DNA from: Gammaproteobacteria bacterium
GTDB taxonomy: Bacteria > Pseudomonadota > Gammaproteobacteria > SZUA-229
Assembly: GCA_016191795.1 (NCBI GenBank)
Contig: JACPVK010000456.1
Location: forward strand, 1 to 14,099
Direction: 5' to 3'
Length of the DNA stretch: 14,099 nt
Shown here in pieces: positions 1 through 6,517 of this stretch; the first letter of the stretch is position 1; the number at the start of each line of letters is the position of its first letter. Position numbers and translations under genes: made by a program. The notes below the pieces were generated by a model, which had not been told where the DNA came from, made no database searches, and was given only the letters and a program-made list of their open reading frames with translations.

Positions 1-120
1 CAGCGCGTAGCCGACTGGCCATATTCCACATTTCATCGTGACGTTAAAAACGGAATATTACCACTGGACTGGGGCGGGGGCGATATGGCAGTATTTGATA
101 CCATGCAATGTGGCGAATAA
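1..120 (+). CDS. REP-associated tyrosine transposase (RAYT), C-terminal end only
   Basis: The window opens inside a reading frame (frame 1) that stops with TAA at 118-120 and gives 39 residues. It contains [11 protein letters not shown] followed by LPLDWGGGD and ends in CGE. This matches the typical end of RAYT (Y1/TnpA-REP) transposases, where a W..S.FHR.V block precedes a short acidic or glycine-rich tail. RAYTs are single-strand nucleases thought to mobilise GTAG-headed REP palindromes. The catalytic HUH motif and tyrosine lie upstream, outside the window, so intactness cannot be judged. A GTAG-type palindrome pair begins 8 nt after the stop, and further copies occur through the window, which fits the assignment. 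A non-transposase protein with a chance match is possible but less likely. Confidence 0.72.
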   Translation, partial: QRVADWPYSTFHRDVKNGILPLDWGGGDMAVFDTMQCGE

Positions 121-127
121 TTATTAT

Positions 128-179
128 GTAGGGTGCGCCGTGCGCACCATTTCAAATCGGTGTGCACGGCACACACTAC
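128..179. repeat. REP pair (BIME), GTAGGGTGCGCC family
   Basis: The left arm at 128-148 begins GTAGGGTGCGCCGTGCGCAC. The right arm at 159-179 is its imperfect inverted copy ending in CACACACTAC. Each arm can itself fold (GGTGCG / CGCACC), with GTAG as the 5' head, the hallmark of RAYT-associated REPs. It lies between the RAYT fragment and the DUF7931-like gene. Confidence 0.85.
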
Positions 180-191
180 AAATACATAGCT

Positions 192-728
192 ATGAACACA
201 CAATCCAACAACCCGGTTGTTCTGCTGCCATCCTGGTTGCGTCATGGCAACACCGAATCTGACCAGCCACTGGATTCACTGCCAGACATTCAGGCGACTA
301 TTCTGGAAGCCACCAGCAACACCCTGCGCACGATTCGCATCAACACGCCGAATCTGGAATATGACATTTACGACAACGATCCATTTATTAGCGCATTAAC
401 CAGCTTTGTCCGTGGCAATCGCCACGCCAGTATTCAAGTACTGGTGCAAAACAGCAACGATGCCATCCAACGCGGTCATGGTCTCATTCGCCTGGCTCAA
501 CGACTCACCTCCAGTATCGAAATTCGCAAACCAGGCAGTGAAGATAATTTCAATAACTCATCGTTTATCGTTTTTGACAACGCTGGATTTCTTTACAGAC
601 ACACAGGCAGCCATGCAGCAGTCTATAACAACCAATGCAAACAACGCGCAACCAGATTACTTGAACTTTTTACGCCGGCCTGGGAACAGGCCGAGCAAGA
701 TCCTGAAACACGGAGACTCAGTTTATAA
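192..728 (+). CDS. DUF7931-like protein (PLD-like fold suspected)
   Basis: This is a 178-residue soluble protein without signal peptide or membrane segment. It reads like the family I know as DUF7931, found alone or at the C-terminus of GNAT acetyltransferases in gammaproteobacteria. Recognisable blocks are an early TLRTIRINTPNLEYDIYDND, then ASIQVLVQNSNDAIQRGHGL, then SSIEIRKPG, and a terminal ELFTPAWEQAEQDPETRRL. The alternation of strand and helix around these blocks recalls phospholipase-D-like folds, but no HKD catalytic motif is visible, so activity is unknown. I chose ATG 192 over the in-frame ATG at 162, because 162 lies within the right arm of a REP palindrome. No convincing Shine-Dalgarno precedes either start. 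The gene ends in a hairpin terminator shared with the converging gene. The family name is from memory; the coding call itself is firm. Confidence 0.75.
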   Translation: MNTQSNNPVVLLPSWLRHGNTESDQPLDSLPDIQATILEATSNTLRTIRINTPNLEYDIYDNDPFISALTSFVRGNRHASIQVLVQNSNDAIQRGHGLIRLAQRLTSSIEIRKPGSEDNFNNSSFIVFDNAGFLYRHTGSHAAVYNNQCKQRATRLLELFTPAWEQAEQDPETRRLSL

Positions 729-740
729 ACAACCAATAAT

Positions 741-768
741 AAAAAAAGGGCCTTTCGGCCCTTATAAA
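741..768. terminator. Bidirectional intrinsic terminator
   Basis: The stem AAGGGCC (746-752) / GGCCCTT (757-763) has a TTTC loop. The A-run at 741-747 gives a U-tract on the minus strand, and a T-rich tail lies on the plus strand. It sits between two converging genes, 192-728 (+) and 805-1416 (-). Confidence 0.85.
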
Positions 769-804
769 GATTATTATTATTTTGTTAGAAGTTATTATAT
801 TGAA

Positions 805-1416
805 TTATTGCTTGCGACGTACCACACCAGCCAGTGCAATCAAACCCGAACCAAGCAACCAGAATGCAGCCGGCACAGGCACAGCCGAGGTGGTGACATA
901 ACCACCCAGTTGCACTGTAAAATTACCATAATAGTCATTATTAGTACCTGGATTATCAACCATAAAATTTTGAATCCACGACAAATTATAATTACCGGTC
1001 AGCGGGTCATACACGCCAATATCACTGGGCGTATTGATCGGCCATAAACCCACATCGAACATTGCACCCAGTTTTTTGATTCCCAGCTCTACACGTAAAC
1101 TGGACAAGTCAACGTTAATCGTCGTGCCATCCACAAAGCCGGATGGTGAGGACGCACCGTAGGAACCCGTGGTGTAGATATCCAGATACTTGATACCTGA
1201 TGTCAGCCTTAGCAAGGGATCCTGATATTCACCCATACTAATTTCTACGGGTGAAAAATTTCTGGAGAAGTTATATAAACTGTAGCTATTCACCGTAACG
1301 GAAAAAGATGCTGAATCAACAAACATGCTGTCGATAGCGACCGGTGCTGCCTGAGAACTGCTGACATGTGCGAAAAACACGCACACAACTGCCCCTGGAA
1401 ATTTTAGACATTTCAT
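805..1416 (-). CDS. Exported VPVPA-type PEP-CTERM protein
   Basis: This 203-residue protein has an N-terminal signal peptide (Lys-rich start, hydrophobic stretch, SSSQAA cleavage region near residue 24). It ends in VPVPAAFWLLGSGLIALAG plus VVRRK (residues 179-203), which is a PEP-CTERM/VPxPA sorting tail: motif, hydrophobic helix, Arg-rich end. Such tails are processed by exosortases in the inner membrane, and the protein is then secreted or surface-attached. The middle has PSGFVDGTTINVDLSSL, GVYDPLTGNYNLSW and a Gly/Tyr-rich close, strongly like the next gene (2021-2632), so the two are paralogues. Start ATG 1416 has AAGGA eight bases upstream. It ends in the GGGCC/GGCCC terminator at 741-768. 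It has no enzymatic motif; the role is unknown beyond exported structural or surface protein. No exosortase is in this window. Confidence 0.9.
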   Translation of the reverse strand: MKCLKFPGAVVCVFFAHVSSSQAAPVAIDSMFVDSASFSVTVNSYSLYNFSRNFSPVEISMGEYQDPLLRLTSGIKYLDIYTTGSYGASSPSGFVDGTTINVDLSSLRVELGIKKLGAMFDVGLWPINTPSDIGVYDPLTGNYNLSWIQNFMVDNPGTNNDYYGNFTVQLGGYVTTSAVPVPAAFWLLGSGLIALAGVVRRKQ

Positions 1417-1971
1417 AATTTGTCCTTGTTAAATATGTACTACGGGCAAGAGGGTCACCCGTGATTAAAACCTATGCTGGTCTTTTATCATTTAGTACTG
1501 GAGAAGTACCCGGTTGCTGTGCACCAAGCTGAACCGATGTACTGTGAAGTAGCTAGCATTTAGGAGCACGAATCATGCCCACGAATGATCCAAAGCCTAT
1601 TAATTCATACAATCAATAAGTTAGAGAAATAAACGCGTGACAGAGAATATTATGAGGCACTAATTGTGTAAAGTTATACGACTGATATGCCCGACATTTT
1701 TACACTACAACAGGGAAATACACGCCATCGGATCCACCTCATAGTATCGACACAGTCAAATCATGCCAGCCCTGACATCCGGACTTATGTCTTGTGATGC
1801 CACTACCCTATCCGGTTCAAGCCACGCACAACACGCAAACCCTGGCGCGGATACAACAACATCCATCCATATCTTTTTACAGATTCCAATACATAACCAG
1901 TCAGGCATGGGTTGTGTAGCGGGCACCTCTACCTGGCCTGGAAATATGACAATACCAGCGAAACGACAGGC
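1417..1971. other. Intergenic region, no gene seen
   Basis: About 550 bases hold no convincing gene. They must carry the promoter of the minus-strand gene ending at 1416. Near that gene, 1442-1461 contains ACGGG ... CCCGT, a weak hairpin. The only open frame, 1763-1999 (+), runs through a terminator stem, has no recognisable domain and is not credible. A short near-direct repeat, CACGAATCATGC / CACGAATGATCC, occurs around 1568-1592. Confidence 0.6.
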
Positions 1972-1972
1972 A

Positions 1973-2000
1973 ATAAAAAAGGGCCTTGCGGCCCTTTAAA
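1973..2000 (-). terminator. Intrinsic terminator of the 2021-2632 gene
   Basis: The stem AAAGGGCC (1978-1985) / GGCCCTTT (1990-1997) has a TTGC loop. On the minus strand it is followed by a U-run from the A-tract at 1975-1980. It is 24 nt beyond the stop of the gene. Confidence 0.85.
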
Positions 2001-2020
2001 GATTTTATTTTTATAAATTA

Positions 2021-2632
2021 TTAGTGTTTTTTCTTGCTGTTTGCAAAACCAAACAGCGCAATCAAACCCGAACCAAATAACCAGAATGCGGCCGGCACTG
2101 GCACAGTCGTCAAGTAACCAGACAGGCTGACATCCAGATTAGCAGGCACGGAGAAAAAGCTGCTCACATCAATAATGAAGTTTTCGCTCCAGCCAATAAT
2201 GTAATCACCGGTAATGGGATCATAGCTTCCGTAATCCAGCGTAGTTGTGAGTGGCCAAAGTGCAACATCGAAAGAATAGGTACTATATGATCCGGTAACA
2301 CGCAGGCTTGAGAAATCAACCGAGATAGTATTGCCATCCACGAAACCACTGGGTGCAGCCATACCATAAGCAGACGTAGAGTAAATATTCAGATATATCG
2401 TGGATGTGCTACCCATACTAAAAATATTCGGCTGGTAAGCACCCATGGTAATTTCTACAGATGGGAGCGTGGAAGAGACTGTAACGGGTGGCGGAAAGGC
2501 GGAGCCATTGATATCGAGAGTGGCTGCGGCGTTATTAACAAACATGCTGTCGATATCAAGCGGTGCTGCATTTGCTGATGACAGGGCTAATAAGGATAAC
2601 AGTAGAGGCAGAGCAAAATTTTTCATTATCAT
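2021..2632 (-). CDS. Exported VPVPA-type PEP-CTERM protein, paralogue of 805-1416
   Basis: The product has 203 residues from ATG 2632, the start best placed behind GGAG (7-nt spacer). The longer frame to 2671 has no comparable site and would bury the signal peptide. It has a signal peptide (MIMKNFALPLLLSLL... SANA), and ends in VPVPAAFWLFGSGLIALFG plus a Lys-rich tail (residues 177-203), a VPxPA/PEP-CTERM sorting signal. Blocks shared with the paralogue at 805-1416 are IDSMFVNNAA, SVEITMGAYQ, MAAPSGFVDGNTISVDFSSL and GSYDPITGDYIIGW. The GMAAPSGFVD block also recurs in the large operon protein at 8159-10606. It is likely a secreted beta-rich surface protein of unknown role, and needs an exosortase encoded elsewhere. 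Confidence 0.9.
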   Translation of the reverse strand: MIMKNFALPLLLSLLALSSANAAPLDIDSMFVNNAAATLDINGSAFPPPVTVSSTLPSVEITMGAYQPNIFSMGSTSTIYLNIYSTSAYGMAAPSGFVDGNTISVDFSSLRVTGSYSTYSFDVALWPLTTTLDYGSYDPITGDYIIGWSENFIIDVSSFFSVPANLDVSLSGYLTTVPVPAAFWLFGSGLIALFGFANSKKKH

Positions 2633-2743
2633 CTTTTTTCTCCATTTAACTGGCTTGATTACCGTCTCCACTTTGCCAGAATATCATTTACATCAGGTTA
2701 AGAAACTGTGAACAATTCATTAACCTGATGATTTAACTTTTAT

Positions 2744-2776
2744 AAAAGAGGTGGAGGCTTGCGCCTCCACCTTTTA
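2744..2776 (-). terminator. Intrinsic terminator of the 2807-3427 gene
   Basis: The stem GGTGGAGGC (2750-2758) / GCCTCCACC (2763-2771) has a TTGC loop and flanking A/T pairs. On the minus strand it runs into a U-rich stretch. Its stem sequence differs from the GGGCC/GGCCC stems of the other three VPVPA genes. Confidence 0.85.
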
Positions 2777-2806
2777 CATCAATAGCAATCTCTTGCGAGA
2801 AAACTA

Positions 2807-3427
2807 TTAGGCAGCCATACGGCGGCGAGCTACACCAGCCAAGCCCAGCAGGCCTGAACCGAACAACCAGGCAGCAGCCGGTACCGGTACGGCAGTCACA
2901 GTACCCACCAAGTTCCAGTTACCAATCTGGCCATTGAATGGACCGCCCACAATCAGCGAACTCCAAGACAAAGTGAAAGCACCGGTAGTGGAATCATAAG
3001 TACCAGTAGCCATACCACCAGTAGGACCCTGCAGGAAGTTGGTGCCAGACCAGTTAGCATACCAGCTGCCCACATCCATAGTCAGAACGCTACCAGTTGC
3101 ATCGCCACTCAACGGATTGCCAGTGATGCTGGGCTGAGCGCCAGTAGCAGTTGCAGCAGTAAAGGCATTAACAGGTGAACCGAAGAATGACAGGCCTACC
3201 AAGCTAGAAGAAGCTGAGCCTTCAAACAAACCGTCATCAGTGTCGATAGTAGAGCCGCTAGTAATACATTGATGAGAACCAAAGCCACCAATTTGGCAAC
3301 CAGCAACGCCAAGGTTGGTTGTACCCATGTTGAAGGCACCGCCAGTAATGGTCATAGAAGTTACAACCGCAGCATTAGCAGCACCAGTGATTACGAAAAG
3401 AGCAGCAGCAAGAGCAGTTTTTTTCAT
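2807..3427 (-). CDS. Exported VPVPA-type PEP-CTERM protein with the shared GGPFNG module
   Basis: This 206-residue protein has a clear signal peptide (MKKTALAAALFVITGAANA) and the tail VPVPAAAWLFGSGLLGLAG with VARRR (residues 180-206). Its body, from ITGGAFNMG to FNGQIGNWNLVGTVT, carries the pattern DVGSWYANWSGTNFLQG, then TGTYDSTTGAFTLSW and SSLIVGGPFNGQIGNW. Nearly the same blocks occur in the N-terminal domains of the two large operon proteins. Two Cys (CQIGGFGSHQC, near residues 44 and 54) may form a disulfide in the periplasm. TGGAG lies 9 bases before ATG 3427. A sigma-54-type promoter sequence lies about 60-75 bases upstream, so expression may respond to a bacterial enhancer-binding protein. 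Function unknown; probably surface-exposed after exosortase processing. Confidence 0.92.
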   Translation of the reverse strand: MKKTALAAALFVITGAANAAVVTSMTITGGAFNMGTTNLGVAGCQIGGFGSHQCITSGSTIDTDDGLFEGSASSSLVGLSFFGSPVNAFTAATATGAQPSITGNPLSGDATGSVLTMDVGSWYANWSGTNFLQGPTGGMATGTYDSTTGAFTLSWSSLIVGGPFNGQIGNWNLVGTVTAVPVPAAAWLFGSGLLGLAGVARRRMAA

Positions 3428-3487
3428 GTGTTATTACTCCAAGATTAAACATTTAGGTTTGTGCAATAAAGCTTGCGGCAATAACAA

Positions 3488-3504
3488 AGCAGATGCCGTG
3501 CCAA
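3488..3504 (-). promoter_or_regulatory. Candidate sigma-54 (-24/-12) promoter
   Basis: Read on the minus strand this is TTGGCACGGCATCTGCT, against the consensus YTGGCACGRNNNTTGCW. The GG and GC elements are exactly 10 nt apart, and the only core mismatch is C for the first T of TTGC. It would start transcription near 3477, about 50 nt before the start codon of the 2807-3427 gene. Confidence 0.6.
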
Positions 3505-3917
3505 CCAATAATTACTGTCGATTAATACAATAAAAACAATTACTTGAATCTAGACCTCTCATTAATAAAGAACATTACCATGCATTAATAATGTCAGTTG
3601 CGTCGACAACCATATTGCGTAATAAATAGAACAAATCCCCAGATAAAGATAACACCATCACATATCACAAAGTGCTGATCAGTAAAAACAATAACTTAGG
3701 CAACATAGTTGATTTGTAAGAAATACCGACAGATTGTTTTTCAGCGATAACCGGTAAAGAGTTGGCTGCACACCTGCCAATGCCATTAAGTTAATTAAAT
3801 CTTCTGTTGTAGGGTGCGCCGTGCACCCTATGGGAATAACAAAGCAGCAAGCCAGACAACAAATTCATGACAACCATTTATAAAGAAAAGAACGCGAGGT
3901 AAATCTACGCCCTAAAA
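3505..3917. other. Intergenic region with one REP, no gene seen
   Basis: This A/T-rich stretch has no credible frame. It holds the single REP at 3809-3830 and any enhancer sites for the sigma-54-like promoter at 3488-3504; I see no clear paired upstream activator sites. The end of the segment is the terminator of the 3967-4533 gene. Confidence 0.5.
3809..3830. repeat. Solo REP, GTAGGGTGCGCC family
   Basis: It begins GTAGGGTGCGCCGTGCACCC. It is a single palindrome with GTAG/CCTA ends and lacks the paired inverted copy. About 30 bases before it (3776-3808) resemble the bases before the REP at 11312. Confidence 0.75.
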
Positions 3918-3945
3918 ACAACAAGGGCCTCGCGGCCCTTGTTGT
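3914..3945 (-). terminator. Intrinsic terminator of the 3967-4533 gene
   Basis: A 12-bp perfect stem, ACAACAAGGGCC (3918-3929) / GGCCCTTGTTGT (3934-3945), has loop TCGC. On the minus strand it is followed by U's from the A5 tract at 3914-3918. Confidence 0.88.
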
Positions 3946-3966
3946 CTATAGATGAAGTAACTGGAT

Positions 3967-4533
3967 TTAGTGTTTCTTGTTACGGGCAAAACCAAGCATG
4001 ACAATGAGACCTGACCCAAACAGCCATACTGCAGCTGGTACAGGTACAGCTGTAGCAATACCAGACATAGTCCAGCTAGCCACATAGCCCTGTGTTGCAC
4101 CACCGATATGCGTGCGCGACCAGCTCAGGAAATATTCACCCGTCAACACATTCCAGGTGCCGGTTACATTTGCATCACCTTCGTTATGAATCTCATTATT
4201 CCAAATACTTGTCCAGGCGGTTAAATCTGCAGTAATTGTTCCAGCAACATCATCAACAACCGCTGTAACAACCGAGCCACCTTGCACACCCATGCTACCG
4301 TCCTGAGTCATTGCCACCACTGGCACACCGAACAATTCAGTAACAGCACCTAAATTCACGTATCCTGTTACCAGGTTGGCCGAGGGGTTTTCAGTATTTG
4401 ACCAGCTGACATAGGGACTAGAAAGAGCGTAAGTACCATGAACAGCCGTCATATTAGTAACATTCATCACTGCCGCAACTGCTGCATCAACGGGTAACAC
4501 CAGCAAAGCGATTAATACTGTTTTCTTTATCAT
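3967..4533 (-). CDS. Exported VPVPA-type PEP-CTERM protein
   Basis: This 188-residue protein has a signal peptide (MIKKTVLIALLVLP... AVA) and the tail VPVPAAVWLFGSGLIVMLG plus FARNKKH (residues 163-188). The body shows a more diverged form of the shared module: ITADLTAWTSIWNN, then VTGTWNVLTGEYFLSW, then THIGGATQGYVASW and SGIAT. These line up with DVGSW/WSGT, GTYDSTTGAF and GGPFNGQIGNW of the 2807-3427 gene. ATG 4533 has GGAG seven bases upstream. A run of eight G's (4561-4568) lies 28 bases upstream of the start codon and could alter promoter spacing. It is likely surface-attached or secreted by an exosortase encoded elsewhere; its specific role cannot be read from the sequence. Confidence 0.9.
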   Translation of the reverse strand: MIKKTVLIALLVLPVDAAVAAVMNVTNMTAVHGTYALSSPYVSWSNTENPSANLVTGYVNLGAVTELFGVPVVAMTQDGSMGVQGGSVVTAVVDDVAGTITADLTAWTSIWNNEIHNEGDANVTGTWNVLTGEYFLSWSRTHIGGATQGYVASWTMSGIATAVPVPAAVWLFGSGLIVMLGFARNKKH

Positions 4534-4560
4534 TTATTGTCTCCATGTTGATTAACAATT

Positions 4561-4568
4561 GGGGGGGG
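4561..4568. promoter_or_regulatory. G8 homopolymer in promoter region
   Basis: Eight consecutive G's (C8 on the transcribed strand) lie 28-35 nt upstream of ATG 4533. A weak -35 TTGAGC and -10 GTTAAT can be drawn 16 nt apart around it, which would place the tract in the spacer. The promoter assignment is tentative; the tract itself is plain. Confidence 0.45.
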
Positions 4569-4605
4569 TGTAGCTCAATTCCATCAAGATAAGGATGAAT
4601 CTGTT

Positions 4606-4688
4606 GCAGGTGCGCCTTCAGGCGAACGAATGTATCTTATAAAAACACATATTCTTCAGTTGTTTTGTGAGCCTGAAGGCGCACCTAC
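4606..4688. repeat. REP pair, GTAGGTGCGCCTTCAGGC family
   Basis: The left arm GCAGGTGCGCCTTCAGGC (4606-4623) and right arm GCCTGAAGGCGCACCTAC (4671-4688) are inverted copies with one mismatch. Each can fold on itself (GTGCGCC-TTCA-GGCGAAC, and a similar hairpin on the other strand). This is a second REP sequence family, lying between the divergent genes 3967-4533 and 5103-6479. Confidence 0.8.
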
Positions 4689-5089
4689 ACTCTAACTTAA
4701 GGCATTGGGGTAGCTTAAGTTCTTCCAGGCAAAACATAAGGCAGCAGGAAATACGCCAGAAAATGCCGCCATTCCAGAAATCATCAAGTTGAAAAAATCA
4801 GCATAATAAAATAGGACTATTACACTTTAAAAATGACAAACCAACCGACACAGCAATGGCAGCCCGCCACCAAATTAAGTAAATCATCAAAACATGATAT
4901 AGCGCAGCGTTCTTGACTTTATCGCTACGCCTGTTTTTAAATGGCCTCGCATAATAAAAACCAAACGACGGATACATACATCCGCAATGATACATTAAGA
5001 ATCAGGCACGAAGCCGGGCATCAGCGAACCCCCCATCCGCATTGACTGCATCGACGTTGTTCCTGCCTCATCACCAAACAAAAAATGTT
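4689..5089. other. Intergenic region upstream of the operon, no gene seen
   Basis: About 400 bases lie before the FadL-like gene, with no recognisable gene and no strong sigma-70 promoter that I can defend. A poor sigma-54-like match (AGGCATTGGGGTAGCT at 4700-4715) has correct GG/GC spacing but four mismatches and is far upstream. The operon promoter should lie here. Confidence 0.5.
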
Positions 5090-5102
5090 GGAGCGATTCA
5101 CC

Positions 5103-6479
5103 ATGCAATTTCACCTTAAGAAGGTACTCGTCACGGCTATTCTTGCCGGCCTCACCATGCCTGCAGTTTCATACGCAACCAATGGTTATTTCATGATTGG
5201 TTTTGGCGCAAAATCACGCGGCATGGGCGGCGTAGGTGTTGCTGAAGGCATAGATGGTCTGGCGGCGGCGTTTAACCCTGCAACCATGATTGATGTCGGT
5301 ACCCGATTTGATATTGGTGGTGATATTTTTTATGCACCTAATAGTGTTACACACTCAGATGGCACCTTGAGCGAAACAACCATCGCAGAAGAAAGCCATT
5401 TCGAACACACACCCTTCAGCCCCGGCGATGTATTTCTTATTCCCAACATGGGCGGCACCTATAAATACAACGATGAAATAACATTTGGCTTCGCATTCAT
5501 CGGCGCTGGTATGGGCACACGCTATAACCAGGCGTTACCGGACGGCAATACCAGTTATTTTTTCAATTTCAATGGCCTGGGCGGAGACAATTACACCGGT
5601 GTGAAATTGTTGCAAATGCAAATTCCAATCAGCATCGCGTATAAAATGGATGATCAAAATACCGTTGGCGCCAGTGTTGTCATGGCAGGCCAGTTTTTCG
5701 AAGCATGGGGTTTAAAGGCATTCACCGAACTCAACCTTGCTGTTACACAGGAAAACCTTTCCAACATGGGCACAGACTTCTCATACGGCGGAGGTATCCG
5801 TTTAGGCTGGCAAGGCAAGTACATGAATAATGATCTTATTTTTGGCGTCAATTATTCATCTCGCGTTTACATGACACCCTTCGAAGATTACAGCAGCTTA
5901 TTTGCCGAGCACGGCGATTTCGACATCCCGGAAAATTATGCTGTGGGTGTCGCCTACAAGGCCACACCCGACATCAAGGTTAAATTCGATATACAACAAA
6001 TTAACTACAGTGATGTCGACTCCGTCGGCAACCCCGGCCCCTATGCCGGCAACTCCGTCGAATTCAATCCGCTATGCCCCGGTGTGGATACACTGGAATG
6101 CAAAGTGGGCGGAGATCTGGGCATGGGTTTTGGCTGGACCGACCAAACCGTTTACAAACTGGGCGCAGAATACAAGTTCAATGAAAAACTGGAACTGCGT
6201 GGCGGTATTAACTATGCCAAAGCACCTATTACGCCCGATAATATAATTTTCAATTTACTGGCTCCGGCTACACCGGAATTACACGCAACACTGGGCGCAA
6301 CCTACCAGTTCACCAAAGACATCGAAGCATCCGTCAGTTATGTGCATGCCTTCGAAAACACCATAGAAGGCCAAACAATGTTCCAGCCTTCCGGATCAAA
6401 TCCTGACATCACGGTAAACAATGCCGCCATCAGCATGAAACAAGATGCACTGGGCGTTGAACTGGGTATCAAATGGTAA
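5103..6479 (+). CDS. OmpP1/FadL-family outer-membrane transporter
   Basis: This 458-residue protein belongs to the family of outer-membrane beta-barrels that pass hydrophobic compounds (long-chain fatty acids, aromatic hydrocarbons) from outside to the periplasm. A signal peptide ends near residue 25 (PAVSYA), and the mature start TNGYFMIGFGAKSRGMGG is the family's N-terminal hatch sequence, followed by LAAAFNPATM. The length matches the family's usual 420-480. The rest is an alternating strand pattern closing in GVELGIKW, an aromatic C-terminal residue as expected for a barrel recognised by BAM. Cys325 and Cys333 sit in what is probably an extracellular loop. ATG 5103 is chosen over 5085 because GGAG (5090-5093) lies nine bases ahead of it. 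It is first of four co-directional genes, 38 nt ahead of the next start. Substrate cannot be told; calling it fadL would overstate the evidence. Confidence 0.92.
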   Translation: MQFHLKKVLVTAILAGLTMPAVSYATNGYFMIGFGAKSRGMGGVGVAEGIDGLAAAFNPATMIDVGTRFDIGGDIFYAPNSVTHSDGTLSETTIAEESHFEHTPFSPGDVFLIPNMGGTYKYNDEITFGFAFIGAGMGTRYNQALPDGNTSYFFNFNGLGGDNYTGVKLLQMQIPISIAYKMDDQNTVGASVVMAGQFFEAWGLKAFTELNLAVTQENLSNMGTDFSYGGGIRLGWQGKYMNNDLIFGVNYSSRVYMTPFEDYSSLFAEHGDFDIPENYAVGVAYKATPDIKVKFDIQQINYSDVDSVGNPGPYAGNSVEFNPLCPGVDTLECKVGGDLGMGFGWTDQTVYKLGAEYKFNEKLELRGGINYAKAPITPDNIIFNLLAPATPELHATLGATYQFTKDIEASVSYVHAFENTIEGQTMFQPSGSNPDITVNNAAISMKQDALGVELGIKW

Positions 6480-6517
6480 TGAATGGTCAGGTAAAAAATA
6501 TTCTGGAGTCTAATGAC

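Noticed and set aside
406..1047. Plus-strand open frame of 213 residues
   Set aside because: It overlaps the DUF7931-like gene, runs through the terminator hairpin and continues antisense to the VPVPA gene; no recognisable domain.
1441..1462. Second sigma-54-like site before the 805-1416 gene
   Set aside because: GG and GC spacing is right and TTGC is present, but the -24 element (GGGTGACC) deviates at most positions.
1763..1999. Plus-strand open frame of 78 residues
   Set aside because: It ends inside a terminator stem, has no ribosome binding site and no protein-like features.
805..4533. Exosortase or other PEP-CTERM machinery in this window
   Set aside because: No protein with the exosortase Cys/Arg/His arrangement is encoded; only substrates are here.
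4798..4995. Minus-strand open frame of 65 residues
   Set aside because: No ribosome binding site, mixed composition, no recognisable motif.
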